DNA from: Candidatus Omnitrophota bacterium
GTDB lineage: Bacteria > Omnitrophota > Gorgyraeia > Gygaellales > Profunditerraquicolaceae
Assembly: GCA_028712175.1 (NCBI GenBank)
Contig: JAQTQQ010000009.1
Location: 1-46,428 of the forward strand
Length of the DNA: 46,428 bases
Direction: 5' to 3'
This document shows, in pieces, positions 16,638 through 25,394 of this stretch (positions are counted from its first letter, which is position 1; the number at the start of each line of letters is the position of its first letter). The position numbers and the translations under genes are program-made. Under the pieces are notes generated by a model that saw only the letters and a list, made by a program, of their open reading frames with translations, had not been told where the DNA came from and did no database searches.

Positions 16638-17903
16638 ATGCGAAACAGCGGATACTTTAAAAATAAAAAAGTTACGATTGTAGGTTTAGCCCGCTCCGGA
16701 GTTGCCTGTGCCAACCTTTTGTACAGTTTAGGGGCCATAGTAAGCGTTACGGAGAACAAAGATAATGCGCAAACCAGAGAGGCCAGCGCTAAGCTTTGTT
16801 CGCAAGAGATCTCTGTTGAGATGGGTAAGCATAGCCGGAATTTTATCAATAATGCGGACCTGGTGGTTATTTCTCCGGGTGTGCCTCTGACTTCAGAGCC
16901 AATTAAATGGGCCGCTCAATTTAATAAACCGGTAATAAGCGAAATTGAAGTAGGAAGCATTTTGTGCCCTGCCCGGATTATTGCCGTAACAGGCGCAAAC
17001 GGAAAAACAACGGTTACTACTTTAATCGGTTGTGTTTTGAAAGAAGCTAAAAAGAATGTTTTTGTATGCGGAAATATTGGAAAGCCTTTTTGCGGCGATG
17101 TCGGGCAGATGCAGGAAGGGGATTTTGTTTTGCTTGAAGTGAGCTCTTTCCAACTTGAGGCAATAAAAGATTTCAAGCCTCAAATCGCAATTATTTTAAA
17201 TCTTACCCCTAATCACCTTGACCGTTATAATAATATGCAGGAATATTTAGATGCCAAGAAACGTATTTTTCTTAATCAGGATCACGATGATTTCTTGGTT
17301 CTTAATGCCGAGGATCACGCTTTATCCGGGATTAAGGGCGAGGCAAATTCCAAGGTTGTCTTTTTTAATAAGCGGCAAGGGTTTAATTCCAATCAAAGCG
17401 CGGTACTTTGTGTAGGAAAGATCTTGGGTCTTGACGAAGGTTTAATGCTTAAAGTTTTTAGTGAGTTTAAGGGAATCGAGCACCGCATGGAAGAGTTGCG
17501 GCAGATTAAAGGCGTAAGGTTCATTAATGATTCTAAGGCGACTACCGCGGATTCGGCGGTTTGGGCAATTAATAATGTTAATGCGCCTATAATCCTTATT
17601 GCCGGAGGCAGGCATAAAGGTATCGATTATCGGGTAATTCTTGAGCCCGCTCGGGGTAAAGTTAAGAAGGCAATTCTTATCGGAGAGGCGAAAGAAAAGA
17701 TTGCCGCCAGCTTAAGAGGCGAAATTCAGATAGAGATGTCCGCAAGTTTAGAAGATGCGGTAAAGAGGGCTTATGGTTTGGCTGAGCCGGGATATACCGT
17801 ATTGTTTTCACCTATGTGTTCAAGTTACGATATGTTTAAAGATTACGAAGAGCGGGGCAGGGAATTTAAAAGGATTGTAGCGGAGTTAGTTCCTAAAAAT
17901 TAA
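16638..17903 (+). CDS. murD: UDP-MurNAc-L-alanine:D-glutamate ligase MurD
   Basis: MurD adds D-glutamate to UDP-MurNAc-L-alanine. The 421-residue product has an N-terminal Rossmann-like domain (VTIVGLARSG), the ATP loop GANGKTT at 119-125, EVSSFQLE, the NHLDRY motif and the C-terminal INDSKATT motif. The gene follows mraY by seven bases and precedes ftsW by five, so it is inside the tight operon. Nothing unusual was seen. Confidence 0.96.
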   Translation: MRNSGYFKNKKVTIVGLARSGVACANLLYSLGAIVSVTENKDNAQTREASAKLCSQEISVEMGKHSRNFINNADLVVISPGVPLTSEPIKWAAQFNKPVISEIEVGSILCPARIIAVTGANGKTTVTTLIGCVLKEAKKNVFVCGNIGKPFCGDVGQMQEGDFVLLEVSSFQLEAIKDFKPQIAIILNLTPNHLDRYNNMQEYLDAKKRIFLNQDHDDFLVLNAEDHALSGIKGEANSKVVFFNKRQGFNSNQSAVLCVGKILGLDEGLMLKVFSEFKGIEHRMEELRQIKGVRFINDSKATTADSAVWAINNVNAPIILIAGGRHKGIDYRVILEPARGKVKKAILIGEAKEKIAASLRGEIQIEMSASLEDAVKRAYGLAEPGYTVLFSPMCSSYDMFKDYEERGREFKRIVAELVPKN

Positions 17904-17908
17904 TTTTT

Positions 17909-19003
17909 ATGGTCAGAAAAACGCGTATTAATTTGCTTACGATATCAATTTTACTGGTTTGTATAGGGGTAGTTATGATTTATAGCTCATCAAGTATTTA
18001 TGCCTGGGAGAAATATGGAGATAGTTTTTATTTTCTAAAGAGGCATTTAGCATTTATTTCCATCGGTATATTATTTACTTTTTTAGCCATGATCTTTGAT
18101 TACCGGGTTCTTAGAAAGTATTCTCGACCCTTGCTTTGGGCAGCTCTTATTCTACTTGTTTTAGTGCTTATACCGGGAATAGGCCGTGAGGTTTCCGGGG
18201 CCAGGAGATGGTTCAGGTATAAATTTTTCAGTTTTCAGCCTTCGGAGTTTGTTAATTTAGCGGTTATTATTTATATTGCAGATTTTATTTGCCGTAAGGC
18301 AGATAAAATTAAAATGCTTGTCCAGGGGTTTCTGCCTCCGATGTGCGTATTGGGCGCAACTGTTTTACTTATACTTTTACAGCCGGATTTGGGCACGGTT
18401 ATTGCCTTAGGCAGCGTAGTCTTGCTTATGCTTTATATAGCAGGAGTAAGAGGGAGGTATATCCTGACTTTGATACTTTGCAGCTTGCCGGCGCTTTATC
18501 TTTTAGTATTTAGCGTGCCTTACCGTAGGGCAAGGGTCCTTGCGTTTTTAAACCCCTGGCTTGACCCTAAAGGTACCGGTTTTCAAATTATTCAGTCACA
18601 GGTGGCTATTGGTTCAGGCGGATTATTCGGGCGGGGGCTGGGCCATTCCCAGCAAAAGCTTTTTTACCTTCCCGCAGCGCATACAGATTTTATTTTTTCT
18701 ATCATCGGCGAAGAGCTTGGTTTATTCGGGACGCTCGGTATAATTTTACTATTTATGCTTTTTATTCAGCAGGGGCTTAAAATTATTAAAAATTCACAGG
18801 ATAAATTTGGTTACTTTCTTGCTTTAGGCTTAATTTTAATGATTTCTCTTAAGGCAATCATAAATATCGGGGTTTCCTGTGGTATATTCCCGACCAAGGG
18901 TCTTCCGCTGCCTTTTATAAGCTATGGCGGTTCTTCGTTGATATTTGATATGGTGAGTTTAGGTATATTAATCAATATTGCCCGTACCGGAGAATACCCT
19001 TAA
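17909..19003 (+). CDS. ftsW: Septal peptidoglycan glycosyltransferase FtsW
   Basis: FtsW is the SEDS-family polymerase that works with FtsI at the septum. The 364-residue product has about ten membrane segments. SEDS motifs are present: MIYSSSS near the start, SGARRWF, QPSEF, QPDLGT with the catalytic aspartate, and the AHTDFIFSIIGEELG loop. The C-terminus has KGLPLPFISYGGSS, as in other SEDS proteins. The choice of FtsW over RodA rests on its place between murD and murG; a second SEDS gene at 39683 sits beside PBP2 and is the RodA. Confidence 0.96.
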   Translation: MVRKTRINLLTISILLVCIGVVMIYSSSSIYAWEKYGDSFYFLKRHLAFISIGILFTFLAMIFDYRVLRKYSRPLLWAALILLVLVLIPGIGREVSGARRWFRYKFFSFQPSEFVNLAVIIYIADFICRKADKIKMLVQGFLPPMCVLGATVLLILLQPDLGTVIALGSVVLLMLYIAGVRGRYILTLILCSLPALYLLVFSVPYRRARVLAFLNPWLDPKGTGFQIIQSQVAIGSGGLFGRGLGHSQQKLFYLPAAHTDFIFSIIGEELGLFGTLGIILLFMLFIQQGLKIIKNSQDKFGYFLALGLILMISLKAIINIGVSCGIFPTKGLPLPFISYGGSSLIFDMVSLGILINIARTGEYP

Positions 19004-19004
19004 T

Positions 19005-20093
19005 ATGCGCGTTTTAATTGCCAGCGGCTCAAGCGGCGGGCATATTTTTCCTGCCCTTGCTTTAATCAATTCGTTAAAGGAGCCTTCTATCCGGATACTT
19101 TTGGTCCTGCCTCAGAAGGCCAAAGAGAATAAAATTCCTGTTAATGCAGTAACAACAGAATATATTCATACCGTTAATTTAACCTTAAGCTTAAGTAAAA
19201 AGAATATTTTAGGCGCATTCATTTTTTTATTGGCAGCTTGGGAAAGTTTGCGTATTATCCTGAGATTTAAACCCGAAGTAGTCGTAGGATTCGGCAGTTT
19301 AAATACCGTTGCTTTAATTTTCTGGGCATGGTTGTTTAGGATAAACACTATAGTCCATGAACAGAATGTTATTCCCGGAAGGGCAAACCGTCTTTTATCC
19401 AAGATAGCCGATAAAATAGCAGTTTCTTTTATCCAAACAGCGGGATATCTTAACGTATCCGGAAGAAAAGTTTTTTTAGTAGGAAACCCCGTGCGCAGAG
19501 AATTGGTTAAATTGGACCAGAAAGAGGCGCTTGAATTTTTTGGGTTTAAAGAAGGAAAGTTTAATTTATTGATTACCGGAGGAAGCCAGGGATCGCATAA
19601 ATTGAATACTGTAGTTTTTGAAACAATTGCTGCTTTAAAGGTTAAGGATGCTTTCCAGGTGGTCCATATTTCGGGGTCCCAGGATTTTGCTGAGCTTAAA
19701 AGCAGGTATGCTTCTTTGGCGGTGCCGCATAAAATTTTTGATTTTTTTCCGAATATGCAGTATGCTTATAGCGCTTCCGATCTTGTGATTTGTAGAGCCG
19801 GGGCGACAACTATCGCAGAGTTGCAGAAATTCGCTATACCTGCGGTATTGGTGCCGTATCCTTATGCTTATGCGCACCAGTTGGCCAATGCCCGGGCGCT
19901 AGAAATCACTAAAGCCGCCGTGATTATTAATGATCAAGAACTGAATGTGGAGAAATTAAGCAGGTTGCTTATTGATTTTTTAGAAAATCCGGCTAAGTTA
20001 ACGGAGATGCGCTCTGCTTTTAAAGTTATCGGTATTTCCGATGCTGCAGGTTTACTTGCTAAGGAAGTATTAAGTTTTACACATAATAACTAA
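19005..20093 (+). CDS. murG: UDP-GlcNAc:lipid I N-acetylglucosaminyltransferase MurG
   Basis: MurG makes lipid II from lipid I at the inner membrane face. The 362-residue product has the GT-B fold with the N-terminal glycine-rich loop SGSSGGHIFPA, the EQNVIPGRAN motif, the GGSQGSHKLN loop, and the CRAGATTIAE motif that binds UDP-GlcNAc. I chose the ATG at 19005, one base after the ftsW stop; a longer in-frame version from 18978 would overlap ftsW and add nine residues before the conserved MRVLIA start. Confidence 0.97.
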   Translation: MRVLIASGSSGGHIFPALALINSLKEPSIRILLVLPQKAKENKIPVNAVTTEYIHTVNLTLSLSKKNILGAFIFLLAAWESLRIILRFKPEVVVGFGSLNTVALIFWAWLFRINTIVHEQNVIPGRANRLLSKIADKIAVSFIQTAGYLNVSGRKVFLVGNPVRRELVKLDQKEALEFFGFKEGKFNLLITGGSQGSHKLNTVVFETIAALKVKDAFQVVHISGSQDFAELKSRYASLAVPHKIFDFFPNMQYAYSASDLVICRAGATTIAELQKFAIPAVLVPYPYAYAHQLANARALEITKAAVIINDQELNVEKLSRLLIDFLENPAKLTEMRSAFKVIGISDAAGLLAKEVLSFTHNN

Positions 20094-20107
20094 AGAAAAT
20101 ATAACGA

Positions 20108-21466
20108 ATGAAAAAGTATTATCACTTTATAGGCATTGGCGGAATAGGAATGAGCGGCATTGCTCTTTTGTTACTTAAAAGCGGTTTTAAAGTAAGCGGA
20201 TCGGATTTAAAGGAAAATCGCGTCACTAAAGAACTAAAAGGATTGGGGGCCAGGATATCTATCGGCCACTGCCGGAAGAATATCTGTGATCAGGATGTAG
20301 TTGTATATTCCTCTGCGATAAAAGAAGATAATCCTGAAATGCAGCAGGCTAAAATCTTAGGTATAACTTTGATTAAACGGGCGGAGGCATTGGCATTACT
20401 CATGCAGCAGAAAAAAGCAATAACCATTGCCGGAAGCCATGGCAAAACCACTACTACTTCTTTGGTCTCCTATATGCTTCTTGAGGCCGGGTTAAGCCCA
20501 ACGGTAGCTATAGGCGGGATACTTAATAATATCAATACCAATGCCTGCTTAGGGACGGGTGAATTTTTTGTCGCCGAAGCCGATGAGTCTGATGGGTCAT
20601 TCTTAAGCTATACACCTAAGTATTCAATTATTACTAATATTGACCGCGAACACCTGGATTTTTATCATAATTTTAATAATGAATTAAAAGCTTTTAAGGT
20701 TTTTATCGAACGCACCCAAGAAGGTGGTTGTATTTTTGCTTGTTTCGATGATGCAGTGCTTTTGAATTTGATGAAAACTTATAAAGCAAGATATCTGTCA
20801 TTTGCCTTAAATGCTCGTGCGGATATTTACGCAAAGAATATTTTATTTACTGAATTATCTTCCGATTTTGATTGTTATTTTAAAGATAAATTTATCAGTC
20901 GTTTTCATCTTGCCCTAGGCGGAAGGCATAATATTTCAAATTCCCTTGCGGTGATCGGTTTAGGTTTAGAGCTGGGGATAGATTTAAAACATATCTATAA
21001 GAGTTTAAAAGAGTACAAGGGCTCAGGCCGCAGGCTTGAGACAAAACTAAGAAATGATAAATATCTGGTAATTGATGATTATGGCCATCATCCTTCCGAA
21101 ATAAGGGCTACTTTGGATGCAATATCTAATTTGAAAGCCAAGCGCAGGATCGTGGTCTTCCAGCCGCATCGCTATAGCCGTACCCAATTACTTCTGGATG
21201 ATTTTGCCAGGTCATTCGGTCCGGCGGATTATTTGATTATTACTGATATATATGCGGCTAGCGAGCATCCGATTGAAGGGGTGAACGCACAAATCTTGTT
21301 GAACCGGATTAAAGAATGTGCTCCGGAGAAAAAAGTAGTATATTTAGCTAAAGAAAAAATCCTTAAGCATCTCCTTGGGCTGCTTTGCGCCGGAGATATT
21401 GTAATTACTTTAGGCGCCGGAGATATTGTAAAGGTTTCTGATGAATTGGCCAAAGAGCTTAATTAA
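20108..21466 (+). CDS. murC: UDP-N-acetylmuramate:L-alanine ligase MurC
   Basis: MurC adds L-alanine to UDP-MurNAc. The 452-residue product has the N-terminal FIGIGGIGMSGIA dinucleotide-like loop, the ATP loop GSHGKTT at 109-115, EADESDGSF, NIDREHLD and the DDYGHHPSE motif. All are standard. It overlaps murB by 26 bases, so the two are translationally coupled. Confidence 0.97.
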   Translation: MKKYYHFIGIGGIGMSGIALLLLKSGFKVSGSDLKENRVTKELKGLGARISIGHCRKNICDQDVVVYSSAIKEDNPEMQQAKILGITLIKRAEALALLMQQKKAITIAGSHGKTTTTSLVSYMLLEAGLSPTVAIGGILNNINTNACLGTGEFFVAEADESDGSFLSYTPKYSIITNIDREHLDFYHNFNNELKAFKVFIERTQEGGCIFACFDDAVLLNLMKTYKARYLSFALNARADIYAKNILFTELSSDFDCYFKDKFISRFHLALGGRHNISNSLAVIGLGLELGIDLKHIYKSLKEYKGSGRRLETKLRNDKYLVIDDYGHHPSEIRATLDAISNLKAKRRIVVFQPHRYSRTQLLLDDFARSFGPADYLIITDIYAASEHPIEGVNAQILLNRIKECAPEKKVVYLAKEKILKHLLGLLCAGDIVITLGAGDIVKVSDELAKELN

Positions 21467-22325
21467 TAAAATAAAAACCAAAGTTAATTTAGCCGCTTAT
21501 ACGAGTTTTAAAATCGGCGGGGCGGCGGAATTCTTCTTTGAGCCAAAAAATATCCAAGAGCTAAAAAAAATTCTGGTTTTAGCAAAGAAAAAAAAGCTGC
21601 CGGTTTTTATATTAGGCTCGGGCAGTAATATTTTAGTAAGCGATAGCGGGGTAAAAGGGCTGGTAGTTAAGATAAATGAAGAATGTTTTAAAAGCGTGTA
21701 TAGTAAAGGGGTTTTTTTAACAGCACCAAGCGGGCTAAAATTAAGCAAACTGATTTTGTTCGCAAAGAAAAAAGGCCTATCCGGCTTGGAGTTTTTAGCC
21801 GGGATACCCGGGACAGTCGGAGGCTCTTTGGTTGGTAATGCCGGGGCATGGGGCAGTTCCATAGGAGACCTGGTTGAAGATATCTGTGTTTTGGACTATA
21901 ATGGTAAAAAGAAATTGTTTTGCGGAAACCAGCTGAAGTTTTCTTACCGCAAATCAAACCTAAATAAATATATTATTCTTTGGGTCAAACTAAGGCTTAA
22001 GAGTAAAAGCAGAGATAGTATCGCATCAAAGATAAATAATTATCTTTTGCTGCGCAGGGCGTCTCAGAGCAATATTTTTCCTAATGCCGGATGCATTTTT
22101 AAAAATCCGGCCGGCAAAATTCCTGCCGGAGAGCTTATAGATTTATGCCAGCTAAAAGGAAGAAGAAAAGCTAAGGCGATGATTTCAAAAGCGCATGCGA
22201 ATTTTATACTGAATTTAGGCAACGCAAAAAGCAGCGATGTTATATTTCTTATGAATTTAATCCGGAAAAAAGTGAAGGCAAAATTTAAGGTCAATTTAGA
22301 GCCTGAGATAAAATTATGGAGATAA
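21441..22325 (+). CDS. murB: UDP-N-acetylenolpyruvoylglucosamine reductase MurB
   Basis: MurB reduces UDP-GlcNAc-enolpyruvate to UDP-MurNAc using NADPH and FAD. The 294-residue product has the FAD-binding motifs YTSFKIGG, LGSGSNILVSD and GIPGTVGGSLVGNAG, and a C-terminal domain with FKNPAG and AGELID. MurA is not in the window. The start lies within murC. The 3' end overlaps ddl by 10 bases. Both overlaps favour a single polycistronic message. Confidence 0.96.
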   Translation: MNWPKSLINKIKTKVNLAAYTSFKIGGAAEFFFEPKNIQELKKILVLAKKKKLPVFILGSGSNILVSDSGVKGLVVKINEECFKSVYSKGVFLTAPSGLKLSKLILFAKKKGLSGLEFLAGIPGTVGGSLVGNAGAWGSSIGDLVEDICVLDYNGKKKLFCGNQLKFSYRKSNLNKYIILWVKLRLKSKSRDSIASKINNYLLLRRASQSNIFPNAGCIFKNPAGKIPAGELIDLCQLKGRRKAKAMISKAHANFILNLGNAKSSDVIFLMNLIRKKVKAKFKVNLEPEIKLWR

Positions 22326-23260
22326 GGGATTTCGGAAGGGTTGGGGTATTGATGGGCGGGCCGTCTTCGGAGCGCCAGATTTCTTTAAAAAGCGGGAAAG
22401 CTGTATTTTCCGCGCTGCTTGACTTGGGCCTTGATACTGTTAGCATCGATATTGTAACCGAGAATAAAAAAGAAAACATACGTTTATTTAAAGAAAATAA
22501 AATAGATTGCGCATTTATTGCCCTTCATGGCCGGTTCGGAGAGGATGGAGGAATTCAGGAAATTTTGGAAGAAATGGACCTGCCTTATACGGCCTCAGGA
22601 GTTTCTGCCAGCCGCCTGGCTATGGATAAGGCAGGATCTCTGGAGATATTCAGGCGGGGCGGTTTGTGCGTGCCTAAATCCCAGGTTTTAGAAAAATCTG
22701 CTTATCGGGGTATAGCTGGTTTTGAAAATAGATTAGGTTTGCCCCTGATAGTTAAGCCTGCCAATCATGGATCAAGTATCGGGCTTTCCCTAGTTGAGGA
22801 TACACAGAATCTGCCTCTGGCTATCGATCTTGCTTTTAAATTTGACCAGCGTGTCATAATCGAAGAGTTTATATATGGCAGGGAGCTTACGGTCGGAGTT
22901 TTGGATAAAGAGGCATTGCCGCCGGTTGAGATCATCCCAAAAAATAAATTTTTTGATTTTGAAGCTAAATACCAGTCAGGGTTGACAGAGTATATTGTTC
23001 CGGCTCATATAGAAGGGGCCGTTGCTAAAAATATACAGCACCTAGCCTTAAAGGCGCATAGGCTTTTGGGTTGTTCCGGATGTTCGCGCACAGATATTAT
23101 ATTAGCTAAAGACGGTTTATCTTATATCTTAGAAGTCAATACCATCCCGGGGATGACCGCTACCAGCCTTTTGCCCAAAGCGGCTAAAATTATAGGAATT
23201 GATTTCAATCATCTTTGCCTTAAGTTGTTGGAATTAGCTTATGAAAAGACAAAAGTATAA
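22316..23260 (+). CDS. ddl: D-alanine--D-alanine ligase
   Basis: Ddl joins two D-alanines for the MurF reaction. The 314-residue product is an ATP-grasp enzyme: GGPSSERQISLKSG near the start, KPANHGSSIGLS, the EEFIYGRELTVGV strand, and EVNTIPGMTATSL near the C-terminus with metal and substrate residues. Nothing in the active-site motifs suggests D-Ala-D-Lac specificity, though I did not align the omega loop. It overlaps murB before it and ftsQ after it. Confidence 0.96.
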   Translation: MEIRDFGRVGVLMGGPSSERQISLKSGKAVFSALLDLGLDTVSIDIVTENKKENIRLFKENKIDCAFIALHGRFGEDGGIQEILEEMDLPYTASGVSASRLAMDKAGSLEIFRRGGLCVPKSQVLEKSAYRGIAGFENRLGLPLIVKPANHGSSIGLSLVEDTQNLPLAIDLAFKFDQRVIIEEFIYGRELTVGVLDKEALPPVEIIPKNKFFDFEAKYQSGLTEYIVPAHIEGAVAKNIQHLALKAHRLLGCSGCSRTDIILAKDGLSYILEVNTIPGMTATSLLPKAAKIIGIDFNHLCLKLLELAYEKTKV

Positions 23261-24029
23261 ATTTCCGATAAACCTAATAATTGTTCTAGCCGTAATTTTT
23301 CTTGCTATCTTTTTATTAATAGGATATATTTGGGAAGTATTAAATACCTCGGATTTTTTTAGCGTTAAGCAGGTTGTCGTGAGAAATTCCGAAGGATATT
23401 TTGATTATTTAAAAGGAAAAAACATATTTAGCTTGGATTTAGATAGCCTGTCGCAAAGGGTTCTTGCCGGATGCACCGATTGCCGCAAGGTAAGGTTCTC
23501 TAGGGTGCTTCCGGATTGTATAGTGGCTGATTTCGTTTATAGGCAGCCAGCCGCTTTAATTAAGTTCTATAAAAATTTCGTCGTAGATGATCAGGGAATA
23601 TTATTTTATCCGAGCTCTGATATCAACCAAGCCGGACTGCCTTTAATTTACGGACTTGAAACGAAGATATTTGCTCCCAAGCTGGGAATAAAATACAAAC
23701 GGCCTGAGCTTGATCTGGCTTTGAATATTATCAGCGAAATTAAGTCCAATAGGATTTTTAAAGATTTTACGCTCAAGAGTATTGATGTTTCAAGTCTCGC
23801 CAGTGCCAGTTTTTTTATGCTTCTTCCGCCGCAGGCCGGAGAGCATACCTTGGTGAAAACGCAAATAGAGCGGTTTGGTTTTGAGGTACGTTTGGGGCCG
23901 GGAAATATTAAGCAGAAGTTGATGATTTTGGGCGGCTTAATAATGCAGGCGCGTAAAGATTGGGGCAATATAAAATATATTGATCTTAGGTTTAAGGAGC
24001 CTTTAATTAAATTAAACAATGCTAAATAA
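23241..24029 (+). CDS. ftsQ: Cell division protein FtsQ
   Basis: FtsQ is a bitopic inner-membrane protein that recruits FtsL and FtsB to the divisome. The 262-residue product has a short basic cytosolic tail (KRQKYK), one membrane segment at about residues 10-30, a POTRA domain beginning at SDFFSVKQVVV, and a beta domain ending in KYIDLRF, which is a typical FtsQ C-terminal strand. Sequence conservation is low, as usual, so position between ddl and ftsA adds weight. It overlaps both neighbours. Confidence 0.9.
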   Translation: MKRQKYKFPINLIIVLAVIFLAIFLLIGYIWEVLNTSDFFSVKQVVVRNSEGYFDYLKGKNIFSLDLDSLSQRVLAGCTDCRKVRFSRVLPDCIVADFVYRQPAALIKFYKNFVVDDQGILFYPSSDINQAGLPLIYGLETKIFAPKLGIKYKRPELDLALNIISEIKSNRIFKDFTLKSIDVSSLASASFFMLLPPQAGEHTLVKTQIERFGFEVRLGPGNIKQKLMILGGLIMQARKDWGNIKYIDLRFKEPLIKLNNAK

Positions 24030-25275
24030 CAATTATATCTGCGCCATAGATATAGGTTCGAATAAGATATCGGCTTGCCTTGCGTTGATTAGGAAAAATA
24101 AGATTGAGAATATTTTCTTTGAAACCATTGTTTCCAGGGGAATCAAAGAAGGCGTGATTGTGGATGCTACAGAGCTGGTAATTTGCATTACTAAGATTAT
24201 AAAAAGCTTAAAGGTCAAATCCGGGTTAAAAATTAAATTCATCCATACAAATTTTTCCGGAAAGGATATTTCGACTAAGCATAGCCATGCAATCATTCCC
24301 CTTGCCGAACGCGGCAATAAAGTAGTTACTTCAACCGACATTGCCTTAGCTAACGAGCAAGCGCGTATTTTGGGCTCAAGCCTGGATGAGGAGATAATCC
24401 ATGTAATTCCTTCCAGTTATTCTATTGATTCTAAAAGTAATGTGATTAACCCTATAGGTTTATACAGCCATAAATTAGAGGTGGATTTATATTTAATCTG
24501 TGCAAGGCTTGCTTCTTTACAAAGCCTAAGCCGGGTTATAGGGCAGGCCGGATATGAAATCAGAAGTCTTTCTTTTTCAGGGCTTGCAACAAGTAAAGCT
24601 GTATTTGCTGGCGAGGAAAAACGGGGGGTAAGCATTTTATGCGATATAGGAAGCGATGTAACTGAGCTTCTTACATTTAAAGACGGCCTCCTGCAAAATA
24701 TCCAGATTTTGCCTTTGGGGGGCAATAGCATGACTCAGCAGCTTTCCGAGGGACTAAAAATAAATTTTGAACTGGCGGAGGATATTAAGCGTTCTTACGG
24801 AGTTATCGGCGGGGCGGAAAATATTCAAGAGGACAAAGAGATTTTAGTTAAGAAAGACGAATTTTATAAACCGATAAAACAAAGGGAAGTTGCACAAATG
24901 GTTACTAATTCAAGCCGCTTGATATGTTCTCAAATTAAGGAAGCGGTTGAAAATAAGTTGGCTCTTCACGAGATTGACCATTTTGTTATCGCCGGTAAGA
25001 CTCTTCTGACCGACGGGTTTATCGAAATGATGGAAGAGGTGATACGTATTCCGGTTGCAATCGGTAGGATCAAAAATCCGTATGCAGCTGTTTTGGCAAA
25101 AGAAAATAGCGATTTAACCGGGCAGAAATATTTAACTTACTTGACCTGCCTTGGGATGATTTGCGAGGATTTAGAGAATAAAAACTTTGGGACCACGAAA
25201 TTAGTCAAGCCTGCCAAGAATCTACTGATTAAAGCGCTAATCCGCTTCAAAGAAGTCTATCAGGAATATTTCTAA
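24019..25275 (+). CDS. ftsA: Cell division protein FtsA, with divergent nucleotide-binding motifs
   Basis: FtsA is an actin-like protein that anchors FtsZ filaments to the membrane. The 418-residue product has the phosphate-1 loop AIDIGSNKISA near residue 9, the SHS2 region with IKEGVIVDATE, and a C-terminal segment (LLIKALIRF to the end) that could be the membrane-binding amphipathic helix. Two conserved ATP motifs look degraded. Phosphate-2, normally DIGGGTTD-like, reads DIGSDVTE at 209-216. The adenosine motif, normally TGGGxxLPG-like, reads IAGKTLLTDG at 324-333. The gene is the last of the dcw cluster here, and no ftsZ follows; a heptad array and then yggS come next. Confidence 0.9.
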   Translation: MLNNNYICAIDIGSNKISACLALIRKNKIENIFFETIVSRGIKEGVIVDATELVICITKIIKSLKVKSGLKIKFIHTNFSGKDISTKHSHAIIPLAERGNKVVTSTDIALANEQARILGSSLDEEIIHVIPSSYSIDSKSNVINPIGLYSHKLEVDLYLICARLASLQSLSRVIGQAGYEIRSLSFSGLATSKAVFAGEEKRGVSILCDIGSDVTELLTFKDGLLQNIQILPLGGNSMTQQLSEGLKINFELAEDIKRSYGVIGGAENIQEDKEILVKKDEFYKPIKQREVAQMVTNSSRLICSQIKEAVENKLALHEIDHFVIAGKTLLTDGFIEMMEEVIRIPVAIGRIKNPYAAVLAKENSDLTGQKYLTYLTCLGMICEDLENKNFGTTKLVKPAKNLLIKALIRFKEVYQEYF

Positions 25276-25277
25276 TT

Positions 25278-25348
25278 TAGTTTTTAGTTCGTAGCTCTTA
25301 GCTAATTGGAAGCCATTACAATAGTACCTATGAGCTATGAGCCAACTA
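25278..25348. repeat. Heptad array B, at the site where ftsZ would be expected
   Basis: TAG starts at 25278, 25285, 25292 and 25299, exactly every 7 bases, covering all three frames. The facing arm has CTATGAG twice in a row (25328-25341). CGTAGCTCTTAG (25290-25301) pairs with 25328-25339 apart from one mismatch and one G-T wobble. The word TAGTTTTTAG and the heptad TAGCTCT recur in array D. Confidence 0.85.
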
Positions 25349-25352
25349 ACAT

Positions 25353-25380
25353 TTGACCCTCTCCCGATATTGTGTATAAT
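25353..25380 (+). promoter_or_regulatory. Strong sigma-70-type promoter for the yggS operon
   Basis: The -35 TTGACC (25353-25358) and a perfect -10 TATAAT (25375-25380) are 16 bases apart, with a TGTG just before the -10. Transcription should start near 25387, leaving a leader of only about 8 bases before the yggS ATG. Confidence 0.85.
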
Positions 25381-25394
25381 ATATTATCTAATCT

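Noticed and set aside
23648-24019. Minus-strand frames of 100-136 codons opposite murE, murB, ftsQ, ftsA and yggS
   Set aside because: All are antisense to well-supported genes with conserved motifs and show no independent features.
25278-25348. Heptad arrays as CRISPR or as insertion-sequence ends
   Set aside because: The period is 7 bases with no spacers, there are no cas genes or transposase, and no target-site duplications were evident.
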